The notes below the pieces were generated by a model. That model made no database searches. It saw only the letters and a list, made by a program, of their open reading frames with translations, and was not told the origin of the DNA. The position numbers and the translations under genes are program-made. Of a DNA stretch of 64,000 bases, positions 12,475-24,227 are shown piece after piece (the stretch's first letter is position 1; the number at the start of each line of letters is the position of its first letter). The stretch spans positions 186,001 to 250,000 of the forward strand of contig CAXKVR010000141.1 in NCBI GenBank assembly GCA_964058845.1. The letters run 5' to 3'. The stretch is from Carex sylvatica. Its lineage: Eukaryota > Streptophyta > Magnoliopsida > Poales > Cyperaceae.

Positions 12475-12937
12475 ATATGCAAACCCTCACTCTCTCTATC
12501 TCTCTCTCTCTCTCTTTGGAAAATTTTCATTTAAACGAGTATATATGTTGATATCAAAATTGTCCTATATTGGTTCAGATAATTAAGAAATCTTGTAACA
12601 TACTGATTTTGTAATTAGTCATGTAATTTATACCCGTGTATTCTTTATACTTACACAAGATAAAGCATGCAATTAAGAGTCATATTGAGTGCAGAATTGG
12701 GTGTTATCTGCTGAGCACAACCAGACAAAATGGGAGGCAAACTACATTAAAGTTGCCTCTAGTTTAGAATGTTAAAGTAAATTTGGCCCTACTTTCTGTG
12801 AAATCAGCTTAACTACCAAAAAGAAGCTAACTTTATAATGTACCAAACCCACTATTATCCCTTTTGCCTATATAGGGTAGTTAATAATTTAGTAGTACCT
12901 TGTTGACTATGCAAATACCTAATAACTTTTTTAACTT
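12475..12937. other. ENH1 3' region and promoter of the first membrane-protein gene
   Basis: The ENH1 3' untranslated region begins with a TC-rich microsatellite at about 12488-12516. The remainder is intergenic and shows no further coding region. Confidence 0.45.
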
Positions 12938-12946
12938 CTATATATT
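12938..12946 (+). promoter_or_regulatory. Likely TATA box
   Basis: CTATATATT lies 72-80 bp upstream of the start codon at 13018, a suitable distance for a short leader. A (GA)n tract at 12990-13016 directly precedes the ATG and would form most of the leader. Confidence 0.55.
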
Positions 12947-13017
12947 CCCCCTCTATCTTTTGTTCTTCACTCTAACTAGAGATCGAGATCGAGAGAGAGA
13001 GAGAGAGAGAGAGAGAA

Positions 13018-13893
13018 ATGTATTACAACACTTGCTATTCTTCAAGGAGGTCATACTATGGACCTTCACCAGTAATACCCTGCCTTCTAATAGGTGGCCT
13101 AGTGCTTGTAATATTTTGGGATGCGCTATGCGAGTGGTACGAGTATGCTTCTGAGATGAAAGGGAGTATTGAGTCAAATGTACCAATTATAATTTTCGTC
13201 GCATTTGTTGCTCTCATGTTCTTATTTGGTTTCATTACGGATGCAGTGGCTGTATTAATTCCTCTTGCCGTTGTTCTGGTGATACTTCTATTTCTGAATG
13301 AAATCACTATTGTGTTGGTACTGCTAGTAGTCATAGCTTTCCTAGGTTTGCACTACTACCCACCACACAAATCGGTGTCAAATGGTTGGGGCCGATCGCA
13401 ACCCACGTTCTATCCTGGCACCGCACACTCATGGGAGGGTAATGAGTCTAATCTCCCATTGGGGTTAAGTTCTGGGTTATTGTGCTATTTAATTATGCTA
13501 TCATGCCTCTTTATGTGCATAACATATTACGAGGATGAGGGTTCTCGGTGGATATGTTTGGCATTGGTTTTAGTTATCGTGTTGTTTTTCAGCTTCTCCG
13601 GTTTTGGGGATGAGAGATCGAATTATCCAGTCAAGAAAACGGGTCTGTACAGTTGGAACTGGTTGAGATCTTTTTACCAGCCACGAAATAATGTTGGTTT
13701 GCGTAATAGAAGGGATTTTGATTGGGGCTTCAGCTTGAGTTTAGGGTTGCTTTGGTACTTGGTCATGCTAGTATGTATCTTCTTTTGCATGGTATTTTGC
13801 AACAATGATGTTTATTGGTGTTTTTCCTTTGCATTGGTTTTACTAACTGTACTATATTTCAACTACTCTGAACCAGAGATCAGGAAGTTATAA
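13018..13893 (+). CDS. Multi-pass membrane protein, unrecognised family (copy A)
   Basis: A single exon of 291 residues. The function is not recognised. The N-terminus is polar and Tyr/Ser-rich (MYYNTCYSSRRSYY) and runs into GPSPVIP, shared with the gene at 15254. Hydrophobic segments lie at about 22-38, 54-73, 74-94 and 97-112, then a polar loop (about 113-152), then two helical pairs at about 153-170/178-193 and 241-260/267-283. The two C-terminal pairs resemble each other (LLCYLIMLSCLFMC and LLWYLVMLVCIFFC, each followed by a W and an ALVL segment), indicating an internal duplication absent from copy B. A TATA-like box and a (GA)n leader support expression. It might be a plant-specific membrane protein; no catalytic motif is visible. 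Confidence 0.75.
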   Translation: MYYNTCYSSRRSYYGPSPVIPCLLIGGLVLVIFWDALCEWYEYASEMKGSIESNVPIIIFVAFVALMFLFGFITDAVAVLIPLAVVLVILLFLNEITIVLVLLVVIAFLGLHYYPPHKSVSNGWGRSQPTFYPGTAHSWEGNESNLPLGLSSGLLCYLIMLSCLFMCITYYEDEGSRWICLALVLVIVLFFSFSGFGDERSNYPVKKTGLYSWNWLRSFYQPRNNVGLRNRRDFDWGFSLSLGLLWYLVMLVCIFFCMVFCNNDVYWCFSFALVLLTVLYFNYSEPEIRKL

Positions 13894-14071
13894 ACTAGGT
13901 TTGTTTGTTGGGTGTCCTTGTAAATAGTTCAAGTCATAGAAAGCTTTCAAATAGATGTTAAGTTATCTTAATGTGAAGTTACATTTGTTAATCTATTTAT
14001 TTCGGAAAGATGGGACAAATTTATGGCTTGTTTGTTTTGAAAGCAATTTCTCTGTTTTGAGTCTATAGTAT

Positions 14072-14476
14072 GAGTGAAGGTTATGGTACTTTGCAATGCG
14101 CGAATTGTTCCGTGCATTGGATTTATATCTTCATCATCAAAGTTCTAATAGTTGATCCGAACTGCTCAACATTATTATTATACAAAAATATACTTGGAGA
14201 TCAAATTTTATATTTTTTGGAACTCTTTAACTATTTTTTTTTTTTAGATAGAAAATCACAACTTTCGGATGATCCAAAAATTTTAGATCAAGTGATCTTC
14301 TAATTGTCTCAAAAAATAGTAAAATAGTTCCAAAAAATATAAAATTTGATCTCCAAGTATATTTTTATATGATAATAATGTTGAGCAGTTTGGATCTACT
14401 ATTTGAACTTTGAAAATAGAGATATGAGTCCAATGCACAAACGGTCCGCACATTGCAAAGTACCAGAGCCTCACTC
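14072..14476. mobile_element. MULE-type hairpin MITE with 9-bp TSD
   Basis: The 405-bp element is flanked by CTATAGTAT at 14063-14071 and 14477-14485, a perfect 9-bp duplication typical of Mutator-like elements. Long inverted termini begin GAGTGAAGGTTATGGTAC on the left and GAGTGAGGCTCTGGTAC on the right, both followed by TTTGCAATG. The inverted match extends through most of the element to the centre. It carries no transposase. It sits 178 bp after the stop of copy A. Confidence 0.9.
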
Positions 14477-14485
14477 CTATAGTAT

Positions 14486-15193
14486 TAACCAGTAACTTAT
14501 GAAAGAAGAAGTGTTTCAACCATAGGTCCAAGTTTACTACAGAGATTTGTGTTTGGAAAGCCATAAAAGAAGTAAATTAGCTTAAACCCAACAGATCCGA
14601 GAAAATAATTGGGCTTTCAGTGGGCCTAATGAAAACCTAGCACATTACCACCTCAGTCCTCAGACATAATATCCCTTTTGCTCCTGATATTTTTAATGTT
14701 TTAAAGCATTTTAATTCTTTTACAATGTATTATAAGTTTCTAACTAATAGTCTCACCCGACCAAAACAACCATAAAATGTTAAACATTTGATATATTGCA
14801 AGTTGCTCTTAGATAGGTCCACAGTGACAATTAAAAAGCATTGCTTACATTGACATAGTGATATTCAATTCTATTCTCAGATTAGTACCATGGTGATGCA
14901 AGTCTGAATTCAATATGGTAATGTATTTTGTCTAACATGCAATGGATCACTACCTCATAGGCTGCAACTGAGTTCTGTGATCAGCTGACACTAAATGCTT
15001 GCATCAAGATCCGTTTTAGCAACCCGCTATACAAATCACTGCACAAAGATGTTGTATAATAACTTAAAGAACCAAAATCTCAACCGCTCATGAATTATTA
15101 ATTTTTCCCGGCCAAATAATTTGATTGGGTAGTTCTGAGTTAGTTGCATCCATTTGAGACTGAATCATGCAAGAATACTTCAATACTTGCTTG
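14486..15193. other. Intergenic DNA and promoter of the second membrane-protein gene
   Basis: No coding or repeat structure could be recognised. The final part precedes the TATA box of the gene at 15254. Confidence 0.35.
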
Positions 15194-15200
15194 TTATATA
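15194..15200 (+). promoter_or_regulatory. Likely TATA box
   Basis: TTATATA lies 54-60 bp upstream of the ATG at 15254. As in copy A the leader is GA/CT-rich (CTCTCTAGAGAGCTAGAGAC). Confidence 0.5.
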
Positions 15201-15253
15201 CTACTACGTACCCTCACTTAAACCCTGCTCTCTAGAGAGCTAGAGACAGAGAG

Positions 15254-15925
15254 ATGAATTGCAACAACAGAGATGTGTATTACAACCCTCGTTATTCTCA
15301 AAATGTTCTACGCCAGGGACCGTCGCCAGTGATCCCTTTCCTTCTAGTGGTTTGTGTTGGGTCGCTCATTTGTTGGGAATACATGCCGGAGTATTATGAA
15401 AAGATGTTTGAAGTTACAGAGAGCATAGGAGAATTGCCAGAAACCCTTCCACTCTTACTAATCATAGCCATCTTTGTTGTCATATTATTGTATAGCTTCA
15501 TGTGCGACACATTTGTCTCAGTCGTACCAATTGGCATGCTGTTGTTGGTTTTTCTTTTGCAAAATGAAGTGTTGTGCATTATAGTACTGCTTTTGGTTGT
15601 ATCTTTCTTTTCCATGTACACTTACCCGTCACAAAATGGAGGATCCCCCCGGTTTGGGTGGAGCTCGAACTGGTCAAGAGTACCAGACTACCAGTCAAGA
15701 CGGGATTGTCGGTCAGACAATGTGGAATTGGGTGAAAGAAGATCAGGCTTGCCGCTTAATTTAACACCGGGGCAAATATGTTATTTGATAATGATAGGAT
15801 GCTTAGTAACATGTACGGTGAATTCGGAGGATCAAGATATATGGTGGACATGCATGGCGCTTCTTCTTCTCTGTGTTCTCTATGTCAACTTCTCAGGCCG
15901 TGGGAATAGGGAATGGGTGTTGTGA
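15254..15925 (+). CDS. Multi-pass membrane protein, unrecognised family (copy B)
   Basis: A single exon of 223 residues, paralogous to the gene at 13018. Shared features are the Tyr/Asn-rich start, GPSPVIPFLL after it, four hydrophobic segments in the first 125 residues, a polar loop with several W and R residues, and one C-terminal helical pair (ICYLIMIGCLVTC then WWTCMALLLLCVLYVNFSG). Copy A has two such pairs. The polar loop is more diverged than the hydrophobic parts. The two genes lie head to tail 1.36 kb apart, so a local duplication is likely. The function is not known. Confidence 0.75.
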   Translation: MNCNNRDVYYNPRYSQNVLRQGPSPVIPFLLVVCVGSLICWEYMPEYYEKMFEVTESIGELPETLPLLLIIAIFVVILLYSFMCDTFVSVVPIGMLLLVFLLQNEVLCIIVLLLVVSFFSMYTYPSQNGGSPRFGWSSNWSRVPDYQSRRDCRSDNVELGERRSGLPLNLTPGQICYLIMIGCLVTCTVNSEDQDIWWTCMALLLLCVLYVNFSGRGNREWVL

Positions 15926-17865
15926 AGTTAATTGGATTAAGGAATTTGTTAAATTTTGATTTACTTTACTGTAGGATTTTTAATTTCAAAAGTATTTTGG
16001 TTAATAGTGGGTCAAATTATTTGATATATTTTTTGAATGAGAAGGTTGGAAATCAAGCCACGTAACACTCTTTTCAAACATCTTATGTTACAACAAAGGA
16101 TTTCATTCATTCGGATTTCGAACTCATGACTATTTATATCAAAGAACATATATCTTTACCATTAGATCGATCAAATGCTAGTTCTCAAGTTATTTGATGT
16201 GCATTTTACATTTTCTTCTCTCTTTTTGATAGATTGTAGGGGAAAGTTTGTTGCAGTAAAGTACTTAAAATGACTGATTTTATGGTTCTTATGACATCTG
16301 ACAATTAATAATTTATTAAGTTTGAATCATGCTTTATAAAATGCGCCTTCTGAGTGTCAATCAATAGAAGTCGCCTAAAGATTTTCAGATTATTAAAGTG
16401 TCATACAAACAATATTTAGTGTTAATCTAAATACAGCAAAGTGATTGAAATAAATACGACTCGTTATTTTGACAATTTCAAACCTCTCGGCAGACCCAAA
16501 ACATTTATCTTTACAAAATACTTAAATTTTGGGGATTTCAGAATATACATTAAAAAAACTAGCTGAAATTTAACTATCTACACAAAATATATATTTGACT
16601 AAATTTTACTTCATTAACCATTGATATTAAATTTGCAGAATTTTTTCCGGAAGAACTAAACCATCACTTTCTTCACCATTATAAAGAAAGATTAAAAATA
16701 ACCTTATTCATATCCAGGCTGGGGAATGTTTGACTGCTGGTGGGCCCCCCACAGTGGAGAATTTCTTGGCAGGGACTATGTACCAGTTAAAATAGTAGCA
16801 GAGAATAAAGTCAAATCTCAATGAAGGAGAAATTATAGTGTCAGAGAACAAATGTTTGAAATGGTAGTCCTGAGGATTTCAGCACATTGAGGAATGGGTT
16901 GGGACTCGGGAGAAAGAAGTTACTTTACTGTCTGCAGTTGACTCCTCTCTCCGATGCTGGTCTGGACTCCTCTCTGGTGGGTCTTCAGCTGTCCAATTAA
17001 CATATTAAATCATACTAATATATATTAACCAGTTATCAATCACTCAAACTTAGTGATAGAATGGTTGAAAAGCATGTTTACGCCAATGAGCGTTGAACTC
17101 TTTCCCTCCATTGATGTCCAATAAGAGGCTTTTGATGAAAGATCTGACATCTGATATTATACTGCAATCCATAGCTGTTTGATAATATAGGAGGTTTAAA
17201 CTGGAGATGCCCAAACGGCATGAGTCTCATAACACCAATCATTGGGTATTTTTCATGACAAAGGCCATTATTCATCAGTGATTTTCCATGGCATATGAAC
17301 TGAATCTGGAATTGCTGAACATCAACTAGATCTCAATAGCAAGAAATAATACAAGATAAAATGATATGATAACCCCATCTAATACTACCTCTTTGATGTA
17401 TAACCATTGCCCACATAGATTATCTCCTACAAGTACCATGCTGTGTTTCGCATTTGCTAATAGTTACTAGGGACAACAATTCCACACTACAGCAGAAGTT
17501 GCAAATTTTTAAGCCCTTCAACATCTGGTATCACTGTAACACACCATGCAATGTCAACAATACACTATCCATGCCAATATTGAACTGAAGACCGCTCTTT
17601 TGGGTTTTCTTGTTCAATTTGACCCAGAACCCATAACCAAAAACCAGAATCAAAATAACAATGAGACAAACAAGGTTGCACAGAATGAACAAGATACACA
17701 GAATGAACTAAATAGATTTGTTGATACATTGGAAAAGGAATCAGCACAACAATCCCATCATTACATGATCTTAATACACACAACTTAGCTAGGGTATGCT
17801 TCATCCACTAGATATGGCAATTATAGCCTAATTAAAGTTCATTATTTTAAGGAATAGAGGGGAAC
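15926..17865. other. Intergenic DNA between copy B and ACBP copy 1
   Basis: A tRNA-derived SINE-like fragment lies at about 16070-16190 (separate entry). At 16730-17010 there is a G/C-richer stretch without a convincing open frame. Frames at 17078-17275 and 17546-17804 match no family and may be part of the 3' region of the ACBP gene. Nothing else is identified. Confidence 0.35.
16070..16190 (-). mobile_element. Possible tRNA-derived SINE fragment
   Basis: On the minus strand TCTAATGGTAAAG (box A-like) is followed, about 35 bp later, by GAGTTCGAAATCC (box B-like). These resemble the internal polymerase III promoter of plant tRNA-derived SINEs. No A-rich tail or target duplication was defined. 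Confidence 0.4.
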
Positions 17866-19439
17866 TTAAGACGAAGCAGCAGCAGCAGCTTCCTCCTCCT
17901 TCAGCTGCTTCACCTTTGTAATGTAGTCACTCATCGCCTCCTCCTTTGATTTTGCTTTTTCAGTGGTCAAATAAAAAATTCAAATCAGTTTATAATTACT
18001 TATTTAATAACTTTAGAACTCTAGTAGAGCCTTAGTTCAACTACAGATTTCAAAAGAAGCACAAATCAAATTCAGAATGAAGAGAAAAGCAACTGTTATC
18101 ACACAGTACTGCTTCTCTTATTGTACTGTACTGAAAACCCAAAATGATTCATGATCCTGTAGGTCTTTTTAGTACAGGGAGTCCATACATAATCCACTTT
18201 TCTCTTCACATGTTTGTTATATTTCTGTGTGTGTGAATGAAAAAGATAGAGCGAAACAGCAAGGTAGGGGAGGGTACCTTCAACAGCCTTCCAAGCATTC
18301 CATTTGGCACGTTCTCTCATGTTGAAAATGCCTGGACAGCCTATACATCCCCAAAAGAAATAAAATAAAATTATATTCATCATAAATTATCTTACTGTAG
18401 TCCCAAAAAAGTAAAATTATAAATAAAGAACGCATAAAAAACAAATACATGAACAAATAATTTCACAATGCTCATTTTGGTGTGCGTTACCCAGAGCTGG
18501 TACTGTTAAGTTACCAGATAGTACAGAATTTCATTTTGATATCTATACTTTTTCTTTCCTATTTTAATACTTAATTGAAGAAATCGATTACTGGTAACAC
18601 ATCATATCATTGAGTATTTGTACCAGTATAAATATAAGAAGAAAAGACTTACTGGTATTGACAGGGCCAACAGTTGCTTGTTTGAAGAGGCCATAGAGGA
18701 TCAATAAGTTATCGTTCGAACACTCTTTCAAGGTTTTTGCCAATGCAGCATGTTCATCAAAGTCTTCCTACAGAAGATTCATAGCACGATTCAGATCAGT
18801 TGCGGTTATCCCCAAATTACTTCTTGAATTTTGACGCTTTCAATTATTAAAGATATACAGAAAGAAAAAGTTACCAGCTGCTATTCACTGAGGGCCCAAA
18901 TTCAAGCCAGAATTCTTGCCTTTTTGGGTAATTTTAGTTTAGAACAGAAAGGGAAAGGCAAATTTTCAGTCTCTTTGTAAGATGGCCATTATAATTAGAG
19001 AATAACACCAGACTAGTAAATTCATCTGTTATTTATTACAGAAACTGAGGTCATCTTACAAATTTTTGCTAATTATTTAAACAAAAATACTAGAAATGAT
19101 GTATGGTAGGGAATTCATTTTACACAAGGGCCAAAAAAGATAGAAATCAGATCAACACCAGATCGATAATTTAGATAACAGAATATAAAATTATTTCCGG
19201 CTAAAAGAGCACTGATTTCGGAGTTCAGAACAATCTATATCTCTTTTGAATAAGAATAATTTCAGACCTTTTTTTTTCTCTTGAAAATTAATGATTTTGC
19301 TAAAAGCAACAGATCAGCTGGTTCAGATGTAATGGCAACAGAAAAATTGAAGGAAAATGATATTTCGTTTGCAAATTTTGCTAAATTTCTTTGATTCAAA
19401 TAACTTAAAAGTTACTTGTAGGAGTACCTGGAGACCCAT
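17866..19439 (-). CDS. Small (10-kDa) acyl-CoA-binding protein, copy 1
   Basis: Four exons on the minus strand, 19428-19439, 18653-18767, 18278-18340 and 17866-17954, join to 92 residues, the usual size of a class I plant ACBP. These soluble proteins bind long-chain acyl-CoA and keep a cytosolic acyl-CoA pool. Conserved parts are ILYGLFKQAT with the Tyr/Lys ligand contacts, CPGIFNMRERAKWNAWKAVE with the acyl-CoA-contacting Lys, and the last helix around AMSDYITKVKQL with its Tyr. The first exon encodes only MGLQ. The C-terminus is an acidic and Ala-rich tail. The position after NTS is Cys where other members usually have Arg. A TATA box lies about 76-85 bp upstream of the ATG. Intron 1 is about 660 bp. 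Confidence 0.92.
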
Positions 19440-19514
19440 CTTCTCTCGGTTTCTGTTTTTCTCTTGATTTCTCCGCAGCAAATTTGACGGCCTTTCGAGA
19501 TTGGGATATTTGCC

Positions 19515-19524
19515 ATTTATATAG
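19515..19524 (-). promoter_or_regulatory. Likely TATA box of ACBP copy 1
   Basis: CTATATAAAT on the minus strand lies 76-85 bp upstream of the ATG at 19439. It is a close match to a plant TATA box. Confidence 0.65.
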
Positions 19525-19599
19525 GGAAACGATGAACTTATCGTTTATGTATATTCCTCGGTGTATATATCTGTGTTGCGAGTTAATAGGCTAAGGTTT

Positions 19600-19910
19600 T
19601 TCTCCATTGAACCATCGTAACAAATTAATTATTCGGATTCAGTTCGGCCAAGTTAAAAATTTGTGATTCAGAAATTACTCGGACCAGAAATCTCAGTCCT
19701 GCAAGAGAGCAAAAAAAAAAAATTGAAAAAATTTTGGAAAAAATTCACAAATAATTCAGAAAATTCGGAAATTTTTTTAAAAATTCGCGAATAATTCGGA
19801 TTTAATTTGGTTAAAGTTCGATCAACCAAATAATTCGGCATTCGGTTCGGTATCACCCAAAAAATAAATTATTCGGATATAATTTGGATTTGATTCGGGA
19901 ATCTTGTGAC
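19600..19910. repeat. AATTCGGA-rich degenerate repeat tract
   Basis: The words AATTATTCGGAT, ATTCGGA and TCGGTTCGG recur many times over about 300 bp upstream of ACBP copy 1. Such clusters are typical of the subterminal repeats of DNA transposons, but no ends were found. Confidence 0.45.
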
Positions 19911-21257
19911 TATGCATTGAACTACTAATAACTTGCTTATGGTTATAATTACAAAAGATTATCTATTCTTTTGTAACTTTGACCATTATTTTTAATATTT
20001 TCACATAATTTATTCTTACAATTTATAAAATTATTCACAATTTTAATATATTATAATATTTGCGCTTATCATTTTTTATTTTACAATCTTGCCGTGGTCT
20101 TGTAAAATTTATATCATAATTTTGGCAAACTCAATAAATTAATAATTAGTCACACATCCATTCAATAACTATCATAATTTTTATATCAAAAATGCAATTG
20201 ATTTTTATCAATGACTGAAGTAGTATAATTTTTTATTTATTAAAAAATAGTAACATAATAAGATTATTTTATAACGCATAACTTACAATTGATAAATTAA
20301 TTGTTCTCCTAACAGTTTTTTCTTTGACACATTTTTGTGTGGAATTTTTAAATTCATATTAAAAAAAAAAATAATGTTAATGTTAGAGGTTCCATAAGTT
20401 TGATGAGACATCGTTTGAATTGAATGTATTTAGCATTTGACTCAATGCATGTGCTCATTTTGGTAATAAAATAAATTTTTAAGTATTAGATGGAGGAATT
20501 CAACCTGAACATATACAACAAATGTGTTGATACGTTTCTTATAAAATATTTGTACTTGATGTTAAAAATATTCATACGGTACGTTATTAGGAATAAAACT
20601 TTAAAACTTGTATATTTAACTTGTATGATTATTTAGAAAATAAAAAATGATGACAATTTTACATGTTATGTATGAAATTCAGATAAAAACATAAATAATT
20701 TATGGTGCAAGTAAAAAATGCAAGTTATTTTTTTGTTCAACTTTTAGACTAATGGACCAACAAAAAATTTAACTTTGAATCATCTTATAAAGATGCTTGA
20801 TATATAATAAATCCAAATACCACATTTGGAGGATCGTCAAGCCTTTTCAAGTCCATATTATCATGATTCCGAGTTAATATAAATTCAATTCAAGTCAGCA
20901 ATGGATCAATTTTGAACAGTTTGACATGCTTTAGTATTTTCGTCATAACCACTTTATATGAACCCCGATTAAGATGATTCAAAGCTATGTGAAAAGCTAA
21001 TAACATGCTCTATAATTTCTTGTGAAATATTGTTGCAAAACTATAATGAAAACTACTCAAAAACAATCATATGCCAGTTTTTGAAGATTTACTATTAATT
21101 AGTTAGATGTGAATTGTGAGTGGGTTTTAAATAAGATCAAAAGAGAGTTTTTTTATGTTGCTTAAGAGCTATATTTTATGTTTCTAGGCAGTTTTTTAGT
21201 GTCTCTAAATAGTAATTAAGAGTATTTTTAAAAAATTTAAAAGTACCATTTTTAAAA
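19911..21257. other. AT-rich intergenic DNA
   Basis: No gene, RNA gene or element with clear ends is visible. Short open frames here are uninformative. Confidence 0.3.
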
Positions 21258-22385
21258 AAATAATAAACCAAAAAACTATCAATTATGTATAATTCCAAAA
21301 CTACCACAGCCGCATCCGCTAGATGCGGCTCTTTTTTTTCAAATTATGAGGGAATCTCAAAGGATACTGTATGATTTTAATATATGATATATTATTTTAT
21401 TTTATAGTTATTTTTTATCGGAGACCCTGAAAGCTTATTCGTCGATAGCCCTAAATTATTTTTTATTACAAACAAGTCTAATTAGATATATATTATTTTA
21501 TTTTAGGGTTATTTTTCACCGAAGACTCTAGAAGTTTATTTGCCAATATTCCTAAATTTATTTTTATTACGAAGAAGTCCAATAACATATATATTATTTT
21601 ATTTTGTGATTATTTTTCACCAAAGACTCTAAAAGTTTAATCGCCGATAGTCCTAAATTAAACTTCTAGAGATATCAACGAATAAACTTCTAGGGTCTTC
21701 GGAATAACCATAAAATAAAATAGTATATATGTTATTGGACTACTCTGTAATAAAAATTAATTTAGGGCTATCGGGGAATAACCTTTTAGGATCTTAGGTG
21801 AAAAATAATCACAAAATAAAATAATATATATGTTATTGGACTTCTTGATAATAAAAATAAATTTAGGAATATCGGCGAATAAACTTCTAGAGTCTTCGGT
21901 GAAAGATAGCCTTAAAATAAAATTATATATATCTAGTTAGACTTCTTTGTAATAAAAATAAATTTAGAAATATCGGTGAATAAACTTCAAGGGTCTTCGG
22001 TGAAAAATAAACATAAAATAAAATAATATATATCTAATTAGACTTTTTTGTAATAAAAATTAATTTAAAGTTATCGGCGAATAAACTTTCAAAATCTTCG
22101 ATGAAAAATAATCATAAAAAAATATTATATATTAAAATCATACCGTATCCTGAGATTTCCTCATAATTAAAAAGAAAAGAAAAAAGGATTGCATGGGATG
22201 AGAACTCTGTTCTGGGGTCGCATTCCGTAGATGTAGTCCCTAGGAAAAGTGACCGCATCTATGCGAACTCTGTTCTGGGGTCGCATTCCGTAGATGTAGT
22301 CCCTAGGAAAAGTGACCACATTCCATAGATGCAGTTACGGTAGTTTTGGATTTGTACAAAAATTGTGGTTTTTTATTTATATTTC
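21258..22385. mobile_element. Modular foldback element
   Basis: The outer ends are inverted: CCAAAACTACCACAGCC on the left and the reverse complement CCAAAACTACCGTAACTGC on the right. Inside, TATGAGGGAATCTCAAAGGA at 21346 pairs with the reverse complement of sequence near 22143-22165. Between them are iterated modules of about 100 bp. Three lie in one orientation (each with a TATTATTTTATTTT word near 21391, 21491 and 21592), and about five inverted ones lie to the right (AAAATAAAAT words near 21713, 21813, 21915, 22016 and a decayed one near 22115). The whole can fold into one long hairpin. It has no transposase. The right arm holds a separate 63-bp tandem duplication at 22202-22320. Confidence 0.8.
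22202..22320. repeat. Tandem duplication, period 63 bp
   Basis: GAACTCTGTTCTGGGGTCGC starts at 22202 and again at 22265, followed by ATTCCGTAGATGTAGTCCCT in both copies. The near identity implies recent duplication within the foldback arm. Confidence 0.9.
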
Positions 22386-23224
22386 TTGAAGTAATATTAA
22401 TGTTTAGGTAGCTTTTAGAGGAAGAAACATGGCTATATAAGGAAGCAGATGGATTAGTACAAATTTTATTGAATTGAGTTTTATCTCCTCTTATTATTTA
22501 TTGGATTGAGTTTTGCTCCTTTTGAGTGATATTTCGTTGAAATAATTAGTGTTATTGTAAGTTTTATTGGCAAGACCATATCAAATAAAGTCTAAGTAAA
22601 CATATATAATAACACATAATTCAAATCGGTATGATTTATACAAATAACAAAACAAAAGAGTAAATGACACATTTTAGCAAATTCTAAAAATAAAATAAAA
22701 AATCTCTGATAACAAAATAAAAGGCTTCACTATGCACGCATGTTACATGTATTACTACAGGAGGGACGGAAACGATGGATCCCACAGAGAATCAATGACA
22801 GTGACAGCTTATGAGTTCCGTAATGAGGATCCATATATCTCCTATTTGGACCAAACACGAAACACGTACAATATCCAATATGATCTCTTCTTTTTAGGAA
22901 GTTCAAAAAAGAAAGCCAGCGATTTCGAATATTGGGGCTCCCATTGGACAATGACGGTGAATAGAGAATACTGTGGATGATCTGTATGATGATTTATATA
23001 AGCATCTCAAATTAAATATGGACTCTTCTTTTTTTTTTCTCTTCTTTTTTAATAACGGCAATTGTTTCTTCCGATTTTCATATATATAAAAATTTCTTAA
23101 TGAAACATTAACAAAATATTATTTAATTTTCACAATTTAACATACAAATAAGATTGGAATATGAAATTCAGGTCTTTTAAAAATATGAATATGAAAATCT
23201 GCCGAATTTTTTATTAATACCATA
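22386..23224. other. Intergenic DNA with an unexplained open tract
   Basis: The stretch 22732-22980 is less AT-rich than its surroundings and is open on both strands (73-82 codons), with a GATCC-containing composition unlike the flanks. No protein family is recognised. It may be a fragment of an organelle-derived insertion or of a mobile element. The rest is AT-rich. Confidence 0.3.
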
Positions 23225-24196
23225 AAAAATAAAGAAAATATCAAACCTGTCCTCTATTTTATTTTTTTTCAAATTTGCCCTGACTGCTCATACGTGGGGC
23301 GGCCGGGTTTTCTATCAAACCGCCTCGCACGTGGACGATCAACTTCTTCTTTTTTTTTTTTTTTTTTTTTTTTTTATCAGATTGACGGAGCGGTCAGCTA
23401 CAGTATTTTTTTTTTTTAAAGGGATCCAAGTATTTCATATCTTTAGAATTTATTCCAAATTTATACCAAGGATTTCATTTAGAATTTATACCAAATTTTA
23501 AAGTTTTCCAAGGAAGATAATTTATACCAAGGATTTCATATAGAAAAAAGTTAATATATGTTGACATACAAAAAATTTAGTCACTGTATATACCATCGAA
23601 CCTGCAATTTTCAACACCAATTTAATTTGTAAAGTTTATGGGTTTACCTTATTATATTTCTTAATTAGTAAATTTAAAAATCATGTGTCAGTAATTATTA
23701 TTGTATTTTCCGTCATGCATCATTGCGAATTAAACTTTATTTTTCTTTCAAAACACTAATGTCATCTTTATATACATAATTTTTTGTAATGTGGTTAATT
23801 TGTAGCATCTCAATCAACGATTCAATTTGATTACTTATAGTTGATAATTAGGTCTTAAGTTGAATTGCATATACTGAAATATTAGATGAATTAGCTAAAT
23901 CATGATAAATAATTATGCCAATTGGCGAAATGATGCTTAGAATGAATTAAATTATGATAAATATCAAGCTTTTTTAAAATATGCTCTCAGATCATTTTCC
24001 CTATGAATTAATATTTCGGGCTTTGTTATGAGTCCAACAAAGCTTCTCATCCTTCTGCGTGAAATTTGATGTCTGGGCGGAATTCTATCTTCATTTTCTC
24101 ATTTCTATCAAAATATTAAGATTTTTAAAAATAAAAAATAAAAAATACTTAGCTGACCGCTCCGCCTCTGGGCGGTCTGGTCAAAAAAAAAAAAAA

Positions 24197-24227
<31 letters not shown>

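Noticed and set aside
14070..14564. Paired frames of 77 and 93 codons sharing similar residues
   Set aside because: They are the two arms of one hairpin MITE read on opposite strands.
17546..17804. Overlapping 80-codon frames on both strands
   Set aside because: No family match; they lie just beyond the ACBP stop codon and are most likely in its 3' region.
18099..18383. 94-codon minus frame containing an ACBP segment
   Set aside because: It is exon 3 of ACBP copy 1 read through both flanking introns.
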